A stretch of DNA of 64,000 nt, taken from positions 1 to 64,000 of the forward strand of contig JAMWET010006760.1 in the NCBI GenBank assembly GCA_024036415.1. The letters run 5' to 3'. The DNA is from Prochilodus magdalenae (Eukaryota > Chordata > Actinopteri > Characiformes > Prochilodontidae). Position numbers and translations under genes: made by a program. The notes beneath the pieces are model-generated. The model saw nothing but the letters and a program-made list of their open reading frames with translations. It was not told the origin of the DNA and searched no databases. Shown here in pieces: positions 52,875-64,000 of this stretch. The first letter of the stretch is position 1. Every line of letters starts with the position of its first letter.

Positions 52875-54447
52875 AGGGACAGCAATGTCGAGCCAGTCCA
52901 CAGATTTGAGTATCTATGTCAGAGGAATCAAGGATGAAGTCAAGGTTGTTTCACAGTGTGCTTCATCTTGCAGGAGAAGCTGATACGCGGGCTACCACAC
53001 CTGCCTGCGCAGGACTAATGTAATTAATTTGAGACTGGAGAGAACATCTGGAGAGAATAATCAGGTGTATTTAGTAAGGCTCGAAATAAACGGCTTAAAT
53101 ATGGAACAACATGACAAATTGGCAACCTTGGCGGCGCTTCAGCTCTACGGAACTTCTAACAAGCACTCAGTTTCAAATTAGCGAGAGAGAAGTATGCAGA
53201 GGGGCAGATGTATGTATTTTTAACAGTCCCTCTGAGAGCGAGCTTTAATGATGTATAGGGAACGCGACTTCTATCTCACACTAAGGAAACCTCTGTGTCT
53301 CCTCTGGCCTCTGATAGCACACCAGTGCCCGAGTCCCAATCCCGGTTATAATGCCAGACATGCACTTGCTACAGGCGTGAATTAGAGTCGCCCCTTTCTC
53401 CCAGCTGAGCTAATTATGGAAAGCATTTTAAACAGACTATTTCCATAAACTAGTTCTCTCCACGCTTTATTTAGGGAGGGGAGACTGTCTCATCAATCCC
53501 TGAGAAGTCAAGAGATTTGCCACTGGTATAAATATGCATTGTCGTTCTCCCACTGCATATGACACACATTGAGGAGAAAACTTATGAGGCTATCAGTTTA
53601 AAGTTTAAGCCCACAGCTGCAGATGAATTACAAAAAGGTTTAAAGGTTTAGCCATCAGTCTGCATGTTTAACTACGTGCGTGTCCTGGTATAAATAATGG
53701 ATGTAACCTCTGGAGGCTTGCTCTTTCTTCTTCTTCTGGCCTACCGAGCTGTACTGCCTGTGTTAGAGCAGCCCTTCTTCTTTAAAGCTAAACACACACT
53801 AATTACAAATGAATTGCTATGAGCCAAATGAGCCATCGCCGAGTGGCCTGGACGCCGAAAACTGCTGATCACTGCTGGCAGTGATGTATATACACGCCAC
53901 AGTTTAGAATTACAGCTGTTTACCAACAGGAGGCAAACCTTTGAATAAATCACAAACACTGGACTTCTGCAGTTCATTTAATGAGCATAATCGAATCTAT
54001 TAAATAAAAATGATAAATATTAAAAAACGAACAACTGAAAGACAGCTCAGTGAAATACTTCGCTCTCCATTCCCCCTATTCCTTTAACAGAGGACCTCTT
54101 TGTGATGCATATGCACATATATTTCCATCATACAGTTTGTGGTGTTACAGCCTGAAGCTCCTGTCAAACCTCGATTGAGGTGCCAAATCACACGCCTCAG
54201 ACTGACCTTCCAGAAAACAAATGCCAAACACCGTCTTGAGCTCCTTCCCACAACGCCTCTGACAGGTTTTAGTGCATCAAACCTCCAAATCAATAATGCG
54301 TCCTTTGGGGCAAAGGAAATTACTTTGTCCATCAGAAGGAAAAAAGGTAAAAGCTCATAAAAGTTTGTTCAGCTCCCAGCAGGGTTTCCTCAGGATTGAT
54401 CTATCCAAAGTCCCGTGCTTAGGGTGGAGATATCCCCTGAATATATG
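52875..54447. other. Intergenic, nothing recognised
   Basis: No coding signature, RNA gene or repeat ends that I can defend. Confidence 0.45.
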
Positions 54448-54449
54448 TA

Positions 54450-55328
54450 CGCTGCCTGGCCAAAAATAAAAGAGTTGCACACTAAACACGCTTTTAGCTT
54501 TCGTTACGGCACACATTCGCCATGGCATTGTTTCAAACACCTTCTGCAACATCACAACATTTATTGCTATACAGGGCTGCATTTTGTCCAGGATCTTGTA
54601 TTGATGAGAGTCAAACCACTGTGTAAAGTCTTCAGCCCATTCCGATACCTTCAATGGGGTTAAGGTCAAAACTCTATGGTGACAAATTCAACTCCAAATT
54701 CAACTCGGCCTGACCAACTTCAGATTGTAATACTGCCTCCAGAGGCTTGTACAGAGGGCATTATGCATGATGGGTAGATCATTTCATGGGCTTCCCTTCC
54801 TATGGCCATCGATCTGGAATAGGGGAATCTGGACTCATCAGATCACATGATGAGTTTTTTTTTCATGAGTCTAATGCTCTCAAGCAAAATCTCATTAGTC
54901 TCACTGACAGGTGGTTTTCTTATGGCCACACTGATGTTTTGCCCTGATGCTGCAACTTCTCATCACACTGTATGTGTGGAAACGTTCCTACTTTCCCTAT
55001 TAAATATAGCCAAGCGTTTCACCAAGCTTTAAAGTGGTATCCGTCATTTCAGACGTTTTCCACACCATGTTTCTTCTGCAAAACTGGATGCTTACCACTG
55101 TCCCTCCAGGTTTATTGTTGGGACAGTTCTTAACCCAATTCCAGCAGGTTTTAAATCTTCTTAGTAGTTTTCCGTGCTTGATGCAGGCCAACATCTTACG
55201 ACGTCCCACATGGTGGAGAAGATACTCACTGCATCAGTAAGAATTAAAAGAATTATAGCTAGCCGAAATATAGTAATCACTGCAGTAATGATTCAGTCCA
55301 AACAAGGAACCTTTTTGGCCAGGCAGTA
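54450..55328 (-). mobile_element. Non-autonomous Tc1/mariner-like element with both ends and TA duplications
   Basis: The left end (ctgcctggccaaaaa from 54452) is the reverse complement of the right end (tttttggccaggcag to 55326). TA dinucleotides flank both sides (54448-54449 and 55329-55330), the hallmark of Tc1/mariner insertion. The inside, read on the minus strand, holds scrambled pieces of a Tc1 transposase gene but no usable frame. At about 879 bp it is roughly half the length of a full element, so it has internal deletions. Confidence 0.85.
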
Positions 55329-55330
55329 TA

Positions 55331-56445
55331 TGATATGATTTTAGGATCATTTTAGGATGATTTTTAGAACATGCCAATTTAAAATGGTGTGTCTACTTCA
55401 GGCATATTCAGACATGAGTTGAAGGTATGATTTTATATATATATAAATATATATAAATAAATAAAACTTCTATATCCAGCAGACCGCAGCTTAATGCCTG
55501 GGTTTATACCTTTCTGTTAGTGGTTTGTGAACAGCAGACGAAGGCTAGTGTGGAACTATACCGACTCCCACCCATGTCCCGCTTCATAAACTGTAATCCA
55601 ATTTACAGCCTGATTGCAGCCTGGTACCTTATGATTCAGCAACTTGTATGGTAAGATCAAATCCAACTCTTCAACACTCAGAAAGCTAAAATAAAAAATA
55701 AAGCAGATAATCAAAAATAAAGAGTTACAAAACTTTGGATCCTGTTTTTCTTTTGGATTGACACGTAAGGCCTTCTACAAACTGCATTTGAGTCTATTAT
55801 TTTCAATCCACTGCTTTGACACTGATCAAGACAACATTCTGAAAGAATGTGATGTCTGTTTGAGAACTCCTCTGGCTATAACCGCCACAAAAGTAATGTG
55901 ATGTAGCAAGACCAGCACATATAGGCAGAGAGGGACAGACTCTGAGACCACTTATCAGCTGTAGGTATATAATGCATCAGTGGCTGCTAATAAAACAATG
56001 TAAATGTATGGACTTACTGCATACTTACTTGCCAAAGTGTTGTGCATAAATCAGTCCAGTATACTGATAATAAAATGCGGACTGGAGTAAATTCAGCCCT
56101 TTTTAGCTCTAAAGGAAACATTAGCAGTCTTCCACACACACACTGATCGCTTTAAGTGAAAATAAAGGGAAATTTTAACACTGTGCCGCCAGCCTGTCCC
56201 CCTGGGATTCATCAGCGATTCAAGTCATACATCTTTGTCTCTGCTGAACAGCTGCCTTACCTGAACATCTCACTCTACAGCCTGAATAAACAGGCATTCA
56301 GCTGTGTGATTTACTTCTCAGCTCTTCTCAGAGCAGTCCAGGACAAAGCAGGACGGCAGAGAGACAGCACTGGCTAGACCAGCTTGCTCACCCTGCGATA
56401 GGAAGACGGAGAAATGTGAAAGCAGGGTGTGCCGGGTAGGTGGTG
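55331..56445. other. Intergenic / probable furin 3' UTR
   Basis: Downstream of the furin stop on the minus strand. I found no clear AATAAA within the first few hundred bases, so the 3' end is not placed. A short TA-rich run lies at 55434-55465. Confidence 0.4.
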
Positions 56446-59400
56446 CTAGAGGGCACTTTGTGTCCGTATGAAAGCAGTCTTCTCACTGTGGCAGTCCAGT
56501 TCCTCACTGTCCGATTCTGAATTCATCCCGCCGGCAATTTCTTCGTCCCCCCACACAGTGGGGATCCCGTGGTAGGACACCCTGCTACTTGTCCAGTCCC
56601 GACTCAGGCCAAAACCAAAGGCCACCCGCATACCTCGACCGCTGGAGTCAGTCACGGGCAGTTTGGTCCTCCGGCAGAAGGGAGCACTGGCTGCACCGGA
56701 GTGCAGCTGCAGCAGCACAAAAACAGCCGCGAAAGTGGCCAGGATGAAGGCACAGCTGAGCACCGCCACCAGCACAGGCAAACGCGAGGACAGTCCTGCT
56801 TGGGCCGAAGATCCGTCTGAGTCCAAGTCTGGATTTGAGTCTGACCCACCACCTCTTTGAACATTTAGTGAGGGTCCAGCGGGAGACTTGCGCTGCACCT
56901 GGTTCTGGCGCAGGCAGGATGTGCTCACCAGGTGGCTGTGAGAGGGACAGGACAGACACTCGGCCTCCCCAGTGCCGGAGCAGGTGAGGCAAGTGGGGTG
57001 GCATGGCAGGCAGGCCTGAACGGACGACTGCTCCACCCAGTTCTCCAGCGACAGATTGAGCAACTGCAGACCTGAGGTAAAGCCCGGAGGACATGCCTTC
57101 ACACAGCCCTGTAAAAAGAGTGAAGATCCAGGGCTGCACTCTGCAAAAGAACAAAAAGAAGGCAGGGTTTGTTCACAAGCGCAGTACACGTTCTTAAAAA
57201 CTAACATCACAGTCTGAAATGGAATCTGAGTCATTATTCAGCAAGTGCTACGGATTATGTGTCCCCTATGAAACTAACATTAATTGGGCACTTTATTAGA
57301 TACACCCACACGCATATACATGTACTGCTTATTTCATCAACTCCACTTATGATAAGTGCACTTTGAAGTTCTGGTGTGTTGTGCTGATACGAGGTGAGCA
57401 GACACAGCAGTGCTGCTGGAGGTTTTAAACACCTCAACACCAACCAAAACTATCCAGATGGTGTTCTGTGACCATTAATGAAGGACTAGAGGATGACCAA
57501 CACAAACTGCAACATCAGATGAGCCATTGCTTCTGACTTTACACTTGCAAGGCACAAGGTAGGAATGTCTAACAGAGCAGACAGTGAGTGGACACAGTGT
57601 CTAAACACTCCAGTAGCACTGCTGTATCTGATCCACTCACACCAGCACATCAGTGTCACTGCAGTGCTGAGAATGAACCCAACACCCATATAATACCTGC
57701 TCTGTGGTGGGTCTCAATTACTGAAGAACAGGGGAAAAGGGGAATAACAATGTGTTATGTAGAAAACAGATGAACTGCAGTATGTAACTAGACAGTGCAC
57801 CTATATGGTATGTGGAGCTGATGAAATAAGCAATAAATGTAGATGCAAGACCTAATATAGTGCTCAGTGAGTGCACAGAAGTACTTATGAAATTAAGTGT
57901 GGGTTAATGTAGAGAGGTAATGGATGAGCACTGGCTACAGTGAGCCAAATCCTTTGTTAAGACTATTTGACCTTGCTGTGCTCTGTTTAGACATTATATG
58001 CGGCAGCGAGGCACTTTGTTTTTAGAAGAACTAGTAAGGCTGCCCCCTGGAGATTGAATCACCAGTCAGAAACATGGCAGTAAACAGAGATTCTTTTTTG
58101 TGGTCAGTCAGCATGTGTTATAAGAACAGCATAAAACAGACACAAGCTTAGAAAAACAAACAGGGATATCATTGCATCTAGTGGGGCGGTCTGGTGCACT
58201 TTCTTAAAAACCATCAATGTGACAACATGCACGGGCGGTAAACTGATGAGTAAAACCGAAGCCTGAGTTGAAGTGGCTGGTACACTAGACTGGGTATAAC
58301 CAGGTCTCAGAGGAAGACTAAAGCCTGGAGGCATTTCCAATTATTTTAAGGACTCAACACCCGGCTCTGCTGGCCGTTCTGTACATATCAGGCCAGTTTT
58401 ACAGAGTATATAAACGCGTAATTGTCTATCTGTGCTAAAAGATATTCATTCATTTAATAAATATTTATAATGCTGAAAGATAAACACTGAGGTAAAATGT
58501 TAGCAGATTACTAGCAGCTGAGTAACAATGTGTTTGAAGCTAGGAAAAAAGAAAAACAAAATTATAAAAATATAATAAAAAAATGATAAAATGGATTTAC
58601 TACCTGAGTGTATGCTGTATGTTTGTATGCTGTATGTTTGAGAATGGGGACCTGAAATATTTGATCTTAACACAACCTTCCAACCATATTTCAACTTACA
58701 GAACAAGTAAGTAGATGAAGAAGAGGACAAAAAATCAGACAGACAGCATTACCTGAACATTAGCTAAGATTAGAACAGCTTTTGCTCCAGCAGTCACAGT
58801 AATGCTCCCTGTTACTGTAGTAAAACGTTTCTAAGAAATGAGACTTATCAGCACTTAAAGCATTTGGAATGAGAACACTGGAGACAAAATTAGAACCACT
58901 CAGAGAAGATGTTATATAAGACATTTTACACTGCTTGACCATTTTATACAACTGCTGCATTTGTGAACATTGTCATTTCTACTCATTTTTGGCAGGTGCA
59001 ATTCCAAATTCAAACACCCATAACACTAACAGTAGAAGTGAGTTAGACATCAGCAGTCATTTGTCTCAGGAGGAGGCTACTAAGAAAGCTTTCTACATAA
59101 AAAGAAAGAACACTCCAAAAGTTATTTTCCACTCAATGCAATTTGCACTATCAGTAATTCAATCCCTGCTGGCAGTGGCTCCCGCTATAGTGTTTTTGTG
59201 TTAATGTTCATAAAGACAAATGCACATTCATAATGGCAGAGAGTCATGCTGAGCTGATAAAAGACTGAATTATCATGACACAACCCAGGGATTAGTGTTC
59301 ATGCGCATTAGTCTCTTCTCACCAATGCAGATCTGTTGAGCATCAAAGGTTTTGCAGCTGTTGTTGGAAGGCCTGCTGAAGTCAGAGGCAGACGGGTCGG

Positions 59401-62400
59401 CAGAGCTGGAACCTGTTCCATATAGGATGAGTGTGAACTGAGAAAGAACACCTTGGGGCGTGAAAGAGAGAAAAGGTGTGATAGGGAGTGTGTGGGAGGG
59501 AGCAGCAGAGAGACAAAAACGAGAGAAATGGTGTTAGTCCAGATTTATGCTGTTTTGTTAGAAGCCTCAGCCAAGCCTCTTAGAATAAACCAGTCTTTCA
59601 CATTTTCTTCTGTCTGATCTAATGTTCTGTCTGAGACAATTCCCAACATATGTTACCATAGTCATTAAGCCCGGCCACATTCTCAATTTCCAGGGTCCAC
59701 TCTCCTCGAGGGTCCTCGTCCCATGCATGTGTGGTCATGAATGCCCAGTCATTGAAACCCTCTGCAGAGTTGTCCTGTGGCCTGAGTCAAACACAGAAAA
59801 GGTGGCTCAGGGCACCGGTCTTGGAACTAACATGGTTGATGTAGTGCTGTTATTCAGAAGCTCCTGCCAGTGTGGAAAGGCTAATCACACATCTTTACTA
59901 GACATTTTATATTGCTACTTATGCAATTTTACTTTCTTGACTTATGAATAGCTATGAGAGCTTAATAATGTACAATACTAAGTCAGAGACCACCCTCTCG
60001 TTCATTCTATTTTGCAGTCAGAACTGCCCGAAGTATAAATTATTCACTTATCAGTGTCAAAGAAAAGCAGAAAAAGAAATCAAAAGCCTCTAAAACTAGA
60101 TACAACATAAAGTCAACATTTAATTAGTCTACTATATATTCTGTGGACTGTACTGACACTTTAACTCCTCCATCCTTTCAATTTTAAAACCAACCAGTTA
60201 CAGCTTTGTCCTCCCAACAAAACATGTTCCTTTTCCAAGAGAGATGAGCACTGACACAAGCAACTACCCAAACGCACATGTTCCAATCACTTCCATGGCC
60301 ACATGTAGAGAGCTTCATGGAATGGGTTTCAGTGGCCAAGTAGCTACATTCATGCTTCAAATCACAGAGCGCAATGCACAGCATCGAATGCAGTGGTGTA
60401 AAGCGCCACCATCGGACTCTAGAGCAGTGGAGACGCTTTCCCCAAGTGACGAATCTCGCTTCTATGTCTAGAGAGTCTACAGGTCTGGGTTTGGCCGTGG
60501 CCAGGAGAACTAGTCTGACTGCACTGTGCCAAGTGTAAAGTGGCAGAGAGGGGGATTATGGTGTGGGGTTGGTTTGTAGGAGTTGGGCTCAGCCCCTTAG
60601 TTCCAGTAAAAGAAACTCTTAAAGCTTCAGCAGACCAAGAGGTTTTGCACAATTTAATGCTCCCAACCTTGTGGGAATAGTTTGGGGAAGGTGTGTGTGT
60701 GTGTGTGTGTGTACTCATTTTTACCTTGGTGCCAGCAGTGTTGAGCGGGTCCCCAATGGGCTGATAAGGTGGATGGCCAGATTTCCTCTGTGGCTGTAGG
60801 AGAGTGTAAGTCTGGCCTGCACATGCTCCAGAGAACTCACAAAGTCTGGCTGTCCGGAACACGCTTCCACATTCTTACTAAACAACAGGTGATTCCTCAC
60901 ATCCCTGCAGCACACAGAGAACATCTCAGGCACAAACACATTCTACTAGACCTTCAATAAAAAAATAAAAAGTTTTCCTTCAGTAAAACCCGAAAAGAGG
61001 CCTGGTTCAATCTATTCTCTGTCTCTGACATCATATGTTTTTCAGGCTGTACCAAGCCTCAACTATAAAAGCATAGTAAGTTAGAAAAGTAAGAGGTGCT
61101 GGATTAAATGTCAACCATAAAAGCATGACTCAAATAACAGAACAGCTGAATAGACTGTGCTCTGTGTGCAGATGGACTTAGATAGTTTTGACCTGGTTGG
61201 CTGGACAGAATGTGATCACTGTATAATAGGCTGTACTTTCAGTGTTTGAAGGGAGTTCAATACATTTCTGACTGAAGTGAACCAATTCAAGGAGTTTACT
61301 GCAAAAACTGCATGAAAAAGTGGTCTTTATCGATTGATGTGGAACAGACCATCTGAAATCCCAGTCCGACGGCATTACCTCATTTGTAATGTGGTTTGTT
61401 TGTCCTGGGCCTTTTGAGTTTTTGAGAAAAAACGGCAGCTAGCAAATCCATTATACATGAAAATTACATGCGAGCAATAAGACACACATTAACAACAGCT
61501 ATTATGAGCTCTAGCTTCAGAAATGGGTAGTCCAAAGAATAGAAAAGAGGCCTCTGCCTTGCAGATCCACCCGGTTGTTAGTGTTTAATCACAGTTTTAA
61601 ATCCACCCACTACATGTTAGAACCTGGAGCAGCATCTTTAATAGCTTGGTAAAGGGCAGGAGGCTTTTAGCTAGTGACATTAAAATAAGGTCTAGAAAAT
61701 AAAAATTTAATTTATTCAGTCAGCCAGTACCAGTCTGAACATTATGAAGTGGGAAAACACTGAGCAATACCATTAACATCCTCAAATAATGATGAAGTTT
61801 AGCAGTAATGAGTAATGAGCAAGCAATTTCCAATCTGTTCAGGACAACATAACTAGATGATGTGGTGTCACCCCTGATCTTAGGAGTACTGCTGCACTGC
61901 ACATTAGTGTTCTTGCTGCTTCTGGCACACCTGAGCCAACTCATCAGCTAATTAACAAGCTTTTCAATGAGGCTAAAACGAGCAAATTGAAGCAGAAAAA
62001 ACAGCAGTGCAAGACATCTGCAGCAGCAGGAACGGACAACGCTGACATAACCCACTTTGGAGGAGCTATGTGTAAGGGTAGCGAGGTTGCCTGGAAATTG
62101 AGGCCAGCCTTAAGCCAAAAACAGTCTCCGAAAATACATAACCTACCGCTGGGTTATTTTAAGGTTGTTTGTGTCACATTGGAGCTACAAGGACAAAGTA
62201 TTACTCAAAGTTCTTGTAGTTGACCTATTCTCCACAGTGCCGGAGCCACAGGCAGCTGGCGGTAGGTTCGAAGAGCTGCGTGGCTGCTTTGACCTTTCTT
62301 ACCTGGGCTCCGTCAGCATGTCGATAACACATTTGTGCTGCGGCCCCACGCTGCTCCAGTTCCGGGCTAGTGCCACCATCGCACTTGCATCCAGCAGACC

Positions 62401-62649
62401 ATAGCCATAGGAGTGGCTCACTGCCAGGAAAGAGAGAGACAGAAAAAGACAGAGAGAGAGAGAGAGAAAGGGGTGAGCTGAGGGCAGATGAGTTCACTGA
62501 GCCAATGAAGGCGTTACAAGTTTCCAGCTGGGATCTGCTTGTTACCTAAGCGCCCCACGCCATTGGTCCTCCAGTCGTTTGTAATGAGATGAGCAGGGTG
62601 TGCGGTTCTGATCACCAGGTGCTGCATGTCCCTCCAGGTCAGATTCATA
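56446..62649 (-). CDS. furin: Furin (proprotein convertase), 3' part, 6 exons seen; 5' part missing
   Basis: Trans-Golgi serine protease that cleaves proproteins after basic motifs. Exons (minus, high to low): 62649-62546, 62420-62303, 60904-60725, 59781-59657, 59451-59323, 57140-56446. Phases agree and give 449 residues plus one base. They cover the end of the catalytic domain ([36 protein letters not shown]), the P domain ([46 protein letters not shown]), and a Cys-rich stretch ([19 protein letters not shown]). A membrane segment ([20 protein letters not shown]) and a cytosolic tail follow. The tail keeps sorting signals: YHGI (YxxPhi), the acidic SDSEE cluster and the ending [10 protein letters not shown] (human TAFIKDQSAL). 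The Asp, His and Ser catalytic exons are not in the window. The P-domain RGD reads RGN. Fish have furina and furinb, and I cannot say which this is. Confidence 0.93.
57285..57876. mobile_element. Fold-back element, near full-length, in furin intron
   Basis: The first about 60 bases ('gggcactttattagatacac' ... 'tgcttatttcatcaactcc') are an imperfect reverse complement of the last about 60 ('ggagctgatgaaataagcaa' ... 'cctaatatagtgctca'). The inner half carries 'cagtgtcactgcagtgctga' and 'gacagtgagtggacacagtg', shared with 8800-9187 and 14147-14512. There is no transposase, so it is a non-autonomous dispersed family. Confidence 0.75.
60225..60705 (+). pseudogene. Tc1-like transposase pseudogene in furin intron
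   Basis: Plus-strand translation from 60292 gives [20 protein letters not shown], then [14 protein letters not shown], then SDESRFYV. This is the recognisable middle of a Tc1 transposase, covering the second helix-turn-helix and the catalytic Asp region of the DD(E/D) core. A stop follows at 60469-60471. DNA-level similarity continues ('gggggattatggtgtggggt', 'aatgctcccaaccttgtggg') to about 60690 in broken frames. Confidence 0.8.
60694..60712. repeat. Short (GT)n run
   Basis: About nine GT units directly before the furin exon at 60725-60904, within the donor-side intron. Confidence 0.8.
61700..62000. repeat. Possible dispersed repeat in furin intron
   Basis: A stretch with 'gcacattagtgttcttgctg' followed by 'cttctggcacacctgagcca' looks like a known kind of fish interspersed repeat, but I cannot define its ends. 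Confidence 0.3.
62444..62472. repeat. (GA)n microsatellite beside furin exon
   Basis: 'cagagagagagagagagaaa' lies about 25 bases from the acceptor of the exon 62303-62420. On the sense strand it reads as a CT tract, which may act as the polypyrimidine stretch. Confidence 0.75.
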
Positions 62650-63386
62650 CTGTAAAACGAGAGCAAAAATGAGAAATGCTTTCATATCAACAGCTTAATA
62701 ATTTCCTGGAAGGATACCTCTTAAAGGGTTATATATTCATACCCCTACTGATGCCATTCATTTTATACTGACTCCTAAATGCTACTTTATGGCAAGCCTT
62801 CTTTAAGATTAAAAATAAAAGTGGGTGTGGCTTAAACCAGAAATTAGTGAGAGCCCTGAATAAAATTGGATGTTTAGATTTTCTGTATCACAGCATTATT
62901 GCATTCTGATACTCAGCCTTATTCCCTTTTTTCAAAATCAACACTTCTGCAGTATACAGTGAAAAAGCAGCACAAAGACGCCTCAAATTTGAGTTAAATT
63001 TAACAATGCCCTACAGCTAAAAAGTGGAAGCGAGATGGAGCCATAAACAGTTGCAATATCAGGGTCAGCTCATCTTCTTCCATACTGGCATGATTTCCCT
63101 GAATGTGGTTGGGTTCCAACCAGACTCAAAAGCATTTCACATCCCATCTTGTTTGATGAATTCTGGCTAATTAGTTTGTTGTTTGGAATTGATGCAGACT
63201 TCTAAGCTGCAGGTTGTCCAAAAAAAAAGGGACATTTAATAAAATATAAAACGATAGCTTAACAAGCAAGCACTTTAACGACACTTCCAATCCTGCAGTC
63301 AGACATGTTGGCCATAGTCTCAAACCACATAATGTGAACAGAAGTGAGCTAATGTATCGGTTTTCTGTCTTTGTATGTGCAAATGT

Positions 63387-63390
<4 letters not shown>

Positions 63391-63462
<72 letters not shown>

Positions 63463-63489
63463 TATGGATATATAATATATATATAATAC

Positions 63490-63558
<69 letters not shown>
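63391..63558. repeat. Two long (AT)n tracts
   Basis: About 68 bp (63391-63459) and about 65 bp (63494-63558) of AT dinucleotides, separated by a short 'agtatatggatataatatat' type spacer. Open frames here are repeat artefacts. Confidence 0.95.
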
Positions 63559-63559
<1 letters not shown>

Positions 63560-63563
<4 letters not shown>

Positions 63564-64000
63564 TTATATGAAATAAATATTGATATTCACACCATTCACA
63601 CCAAAAAAAAAAACATTGAATTTACAAACAACAGCATGAGAAAACCTTTTCTGAACCAATCAGCCTGCATAAATTTTAAACCACTAAACTGTACATTGTG
63701 TTGATATGTATTCATACTATAACATATGGTTTCTATGGCTTTGCTCATTACTCTGTGACCTCAGTCCTTCGCATGCAACACCAGGCTTACAAAGCAGGTA
63801 ATAACAGAGCTATTATGGACATTAGTGCATAACAGCATAGAGCATATCATGTGCTGCTAAACCTCACAAATTAAAATCATAATTAACAAACACTTAACTC
63901 CCAAACTGCTAGCAAAAAGAAAGCTGCACACATCCATTGGGACAGCATCATCAAAAAGCACTTACACCTCCTACTTAAAAAAAATTGGCTCAGAGCGTGT
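63560..64000. other. Furin intron or upstream sequence, no exon recognised
   Basis: I searched the minus strand from 62650 to the right edge for the next furin exon (with the GTSASAP catalytic-serine block) and did not find it, so it should lie beyond 64000. Confidence 0.5.

Noticed and set aside
63171..63560. Tyr/Ile-repeat frames near the right edge
   Set aside because: These are AT microsatellite artefacts.

Overview
The window is from a vertebrate nuclear genome, almost certainly a teleost fish. Genes have many small exons with GT-AG introns and long introns. About half the sequence is intergenic or intronic and carries TA/TG microsatellites, Tc1/mariner remnants and small inverted-repeat elements of kinds common in fish. 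The repeats lean towards an otophysan such as a characin or catfish, but this cannot be proved from the window.

Layout. 1-850 is a broken Tc1-like element. 850-9360 is intergenic, with a pentanucleotide satellite, AT-rich microsatellites and fold-back repeats. 9433-10524 (-) is the single-exon gene gdpgp1. 12512-25951 (-) is unc45a, with 18 coding exons that join in frame to 936 codons; its 5' UTR exon and CpG-rich promoter lie near 26392-26600. A 2.2-kb, 36-bp-period minisatellite fills the intron after coding exon 2. 26893-31700 holds an unassigned candidate terminal exon, TG repeats and small transposons. 31700-33737 is the man2a2 promoter and 5' UTR region. 33738-47465 (+) is man2a2, with 22 coding exons that join in frame to 1176 codons, including a 26-codon exon that seems extra relative to the human protein and one likely GC-AG intron. 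A long 3' UTR or intergenic stretch with Tc1-like elements follows. 56446-62649 (-) is the 3' part of a furin gene: the end of the catalytic domain, the P domain, the Cys-rich region, the membrane segment and the tail. Its catalytic exons lie off the right edge or were not found.

The genes share a chromosomal neighbourhood with human 15q26 (FURIN, MAN2A2, UNC45A, with GDPGP1 farther off), but the order and orientation differ and fes and hddc3 are not seen. Their products do not form one pathway. man2a2 and furin both encode Golgi membrane enzymes (N-glycan trimming and proprotein cleavage). unc45a is a cytosolic myosin/Hsp90 co-chaperone. gdpgp1 is a cytosolic nucleotide-sugar quality-control enzyme.

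I found no bacterial-style system or gene cluster of new type. The items most worth a second look are the extra man2a2 exon, the RGD-to-RGN change in the furin P domain, the GC-AG intron, the unassigned terminal exon between unc45a and man2a2, the minisatellite with its decayed centre, the duplicated CCAAT/E-box module near gdpgp1, and several non-autonomous transposons with clear ends.
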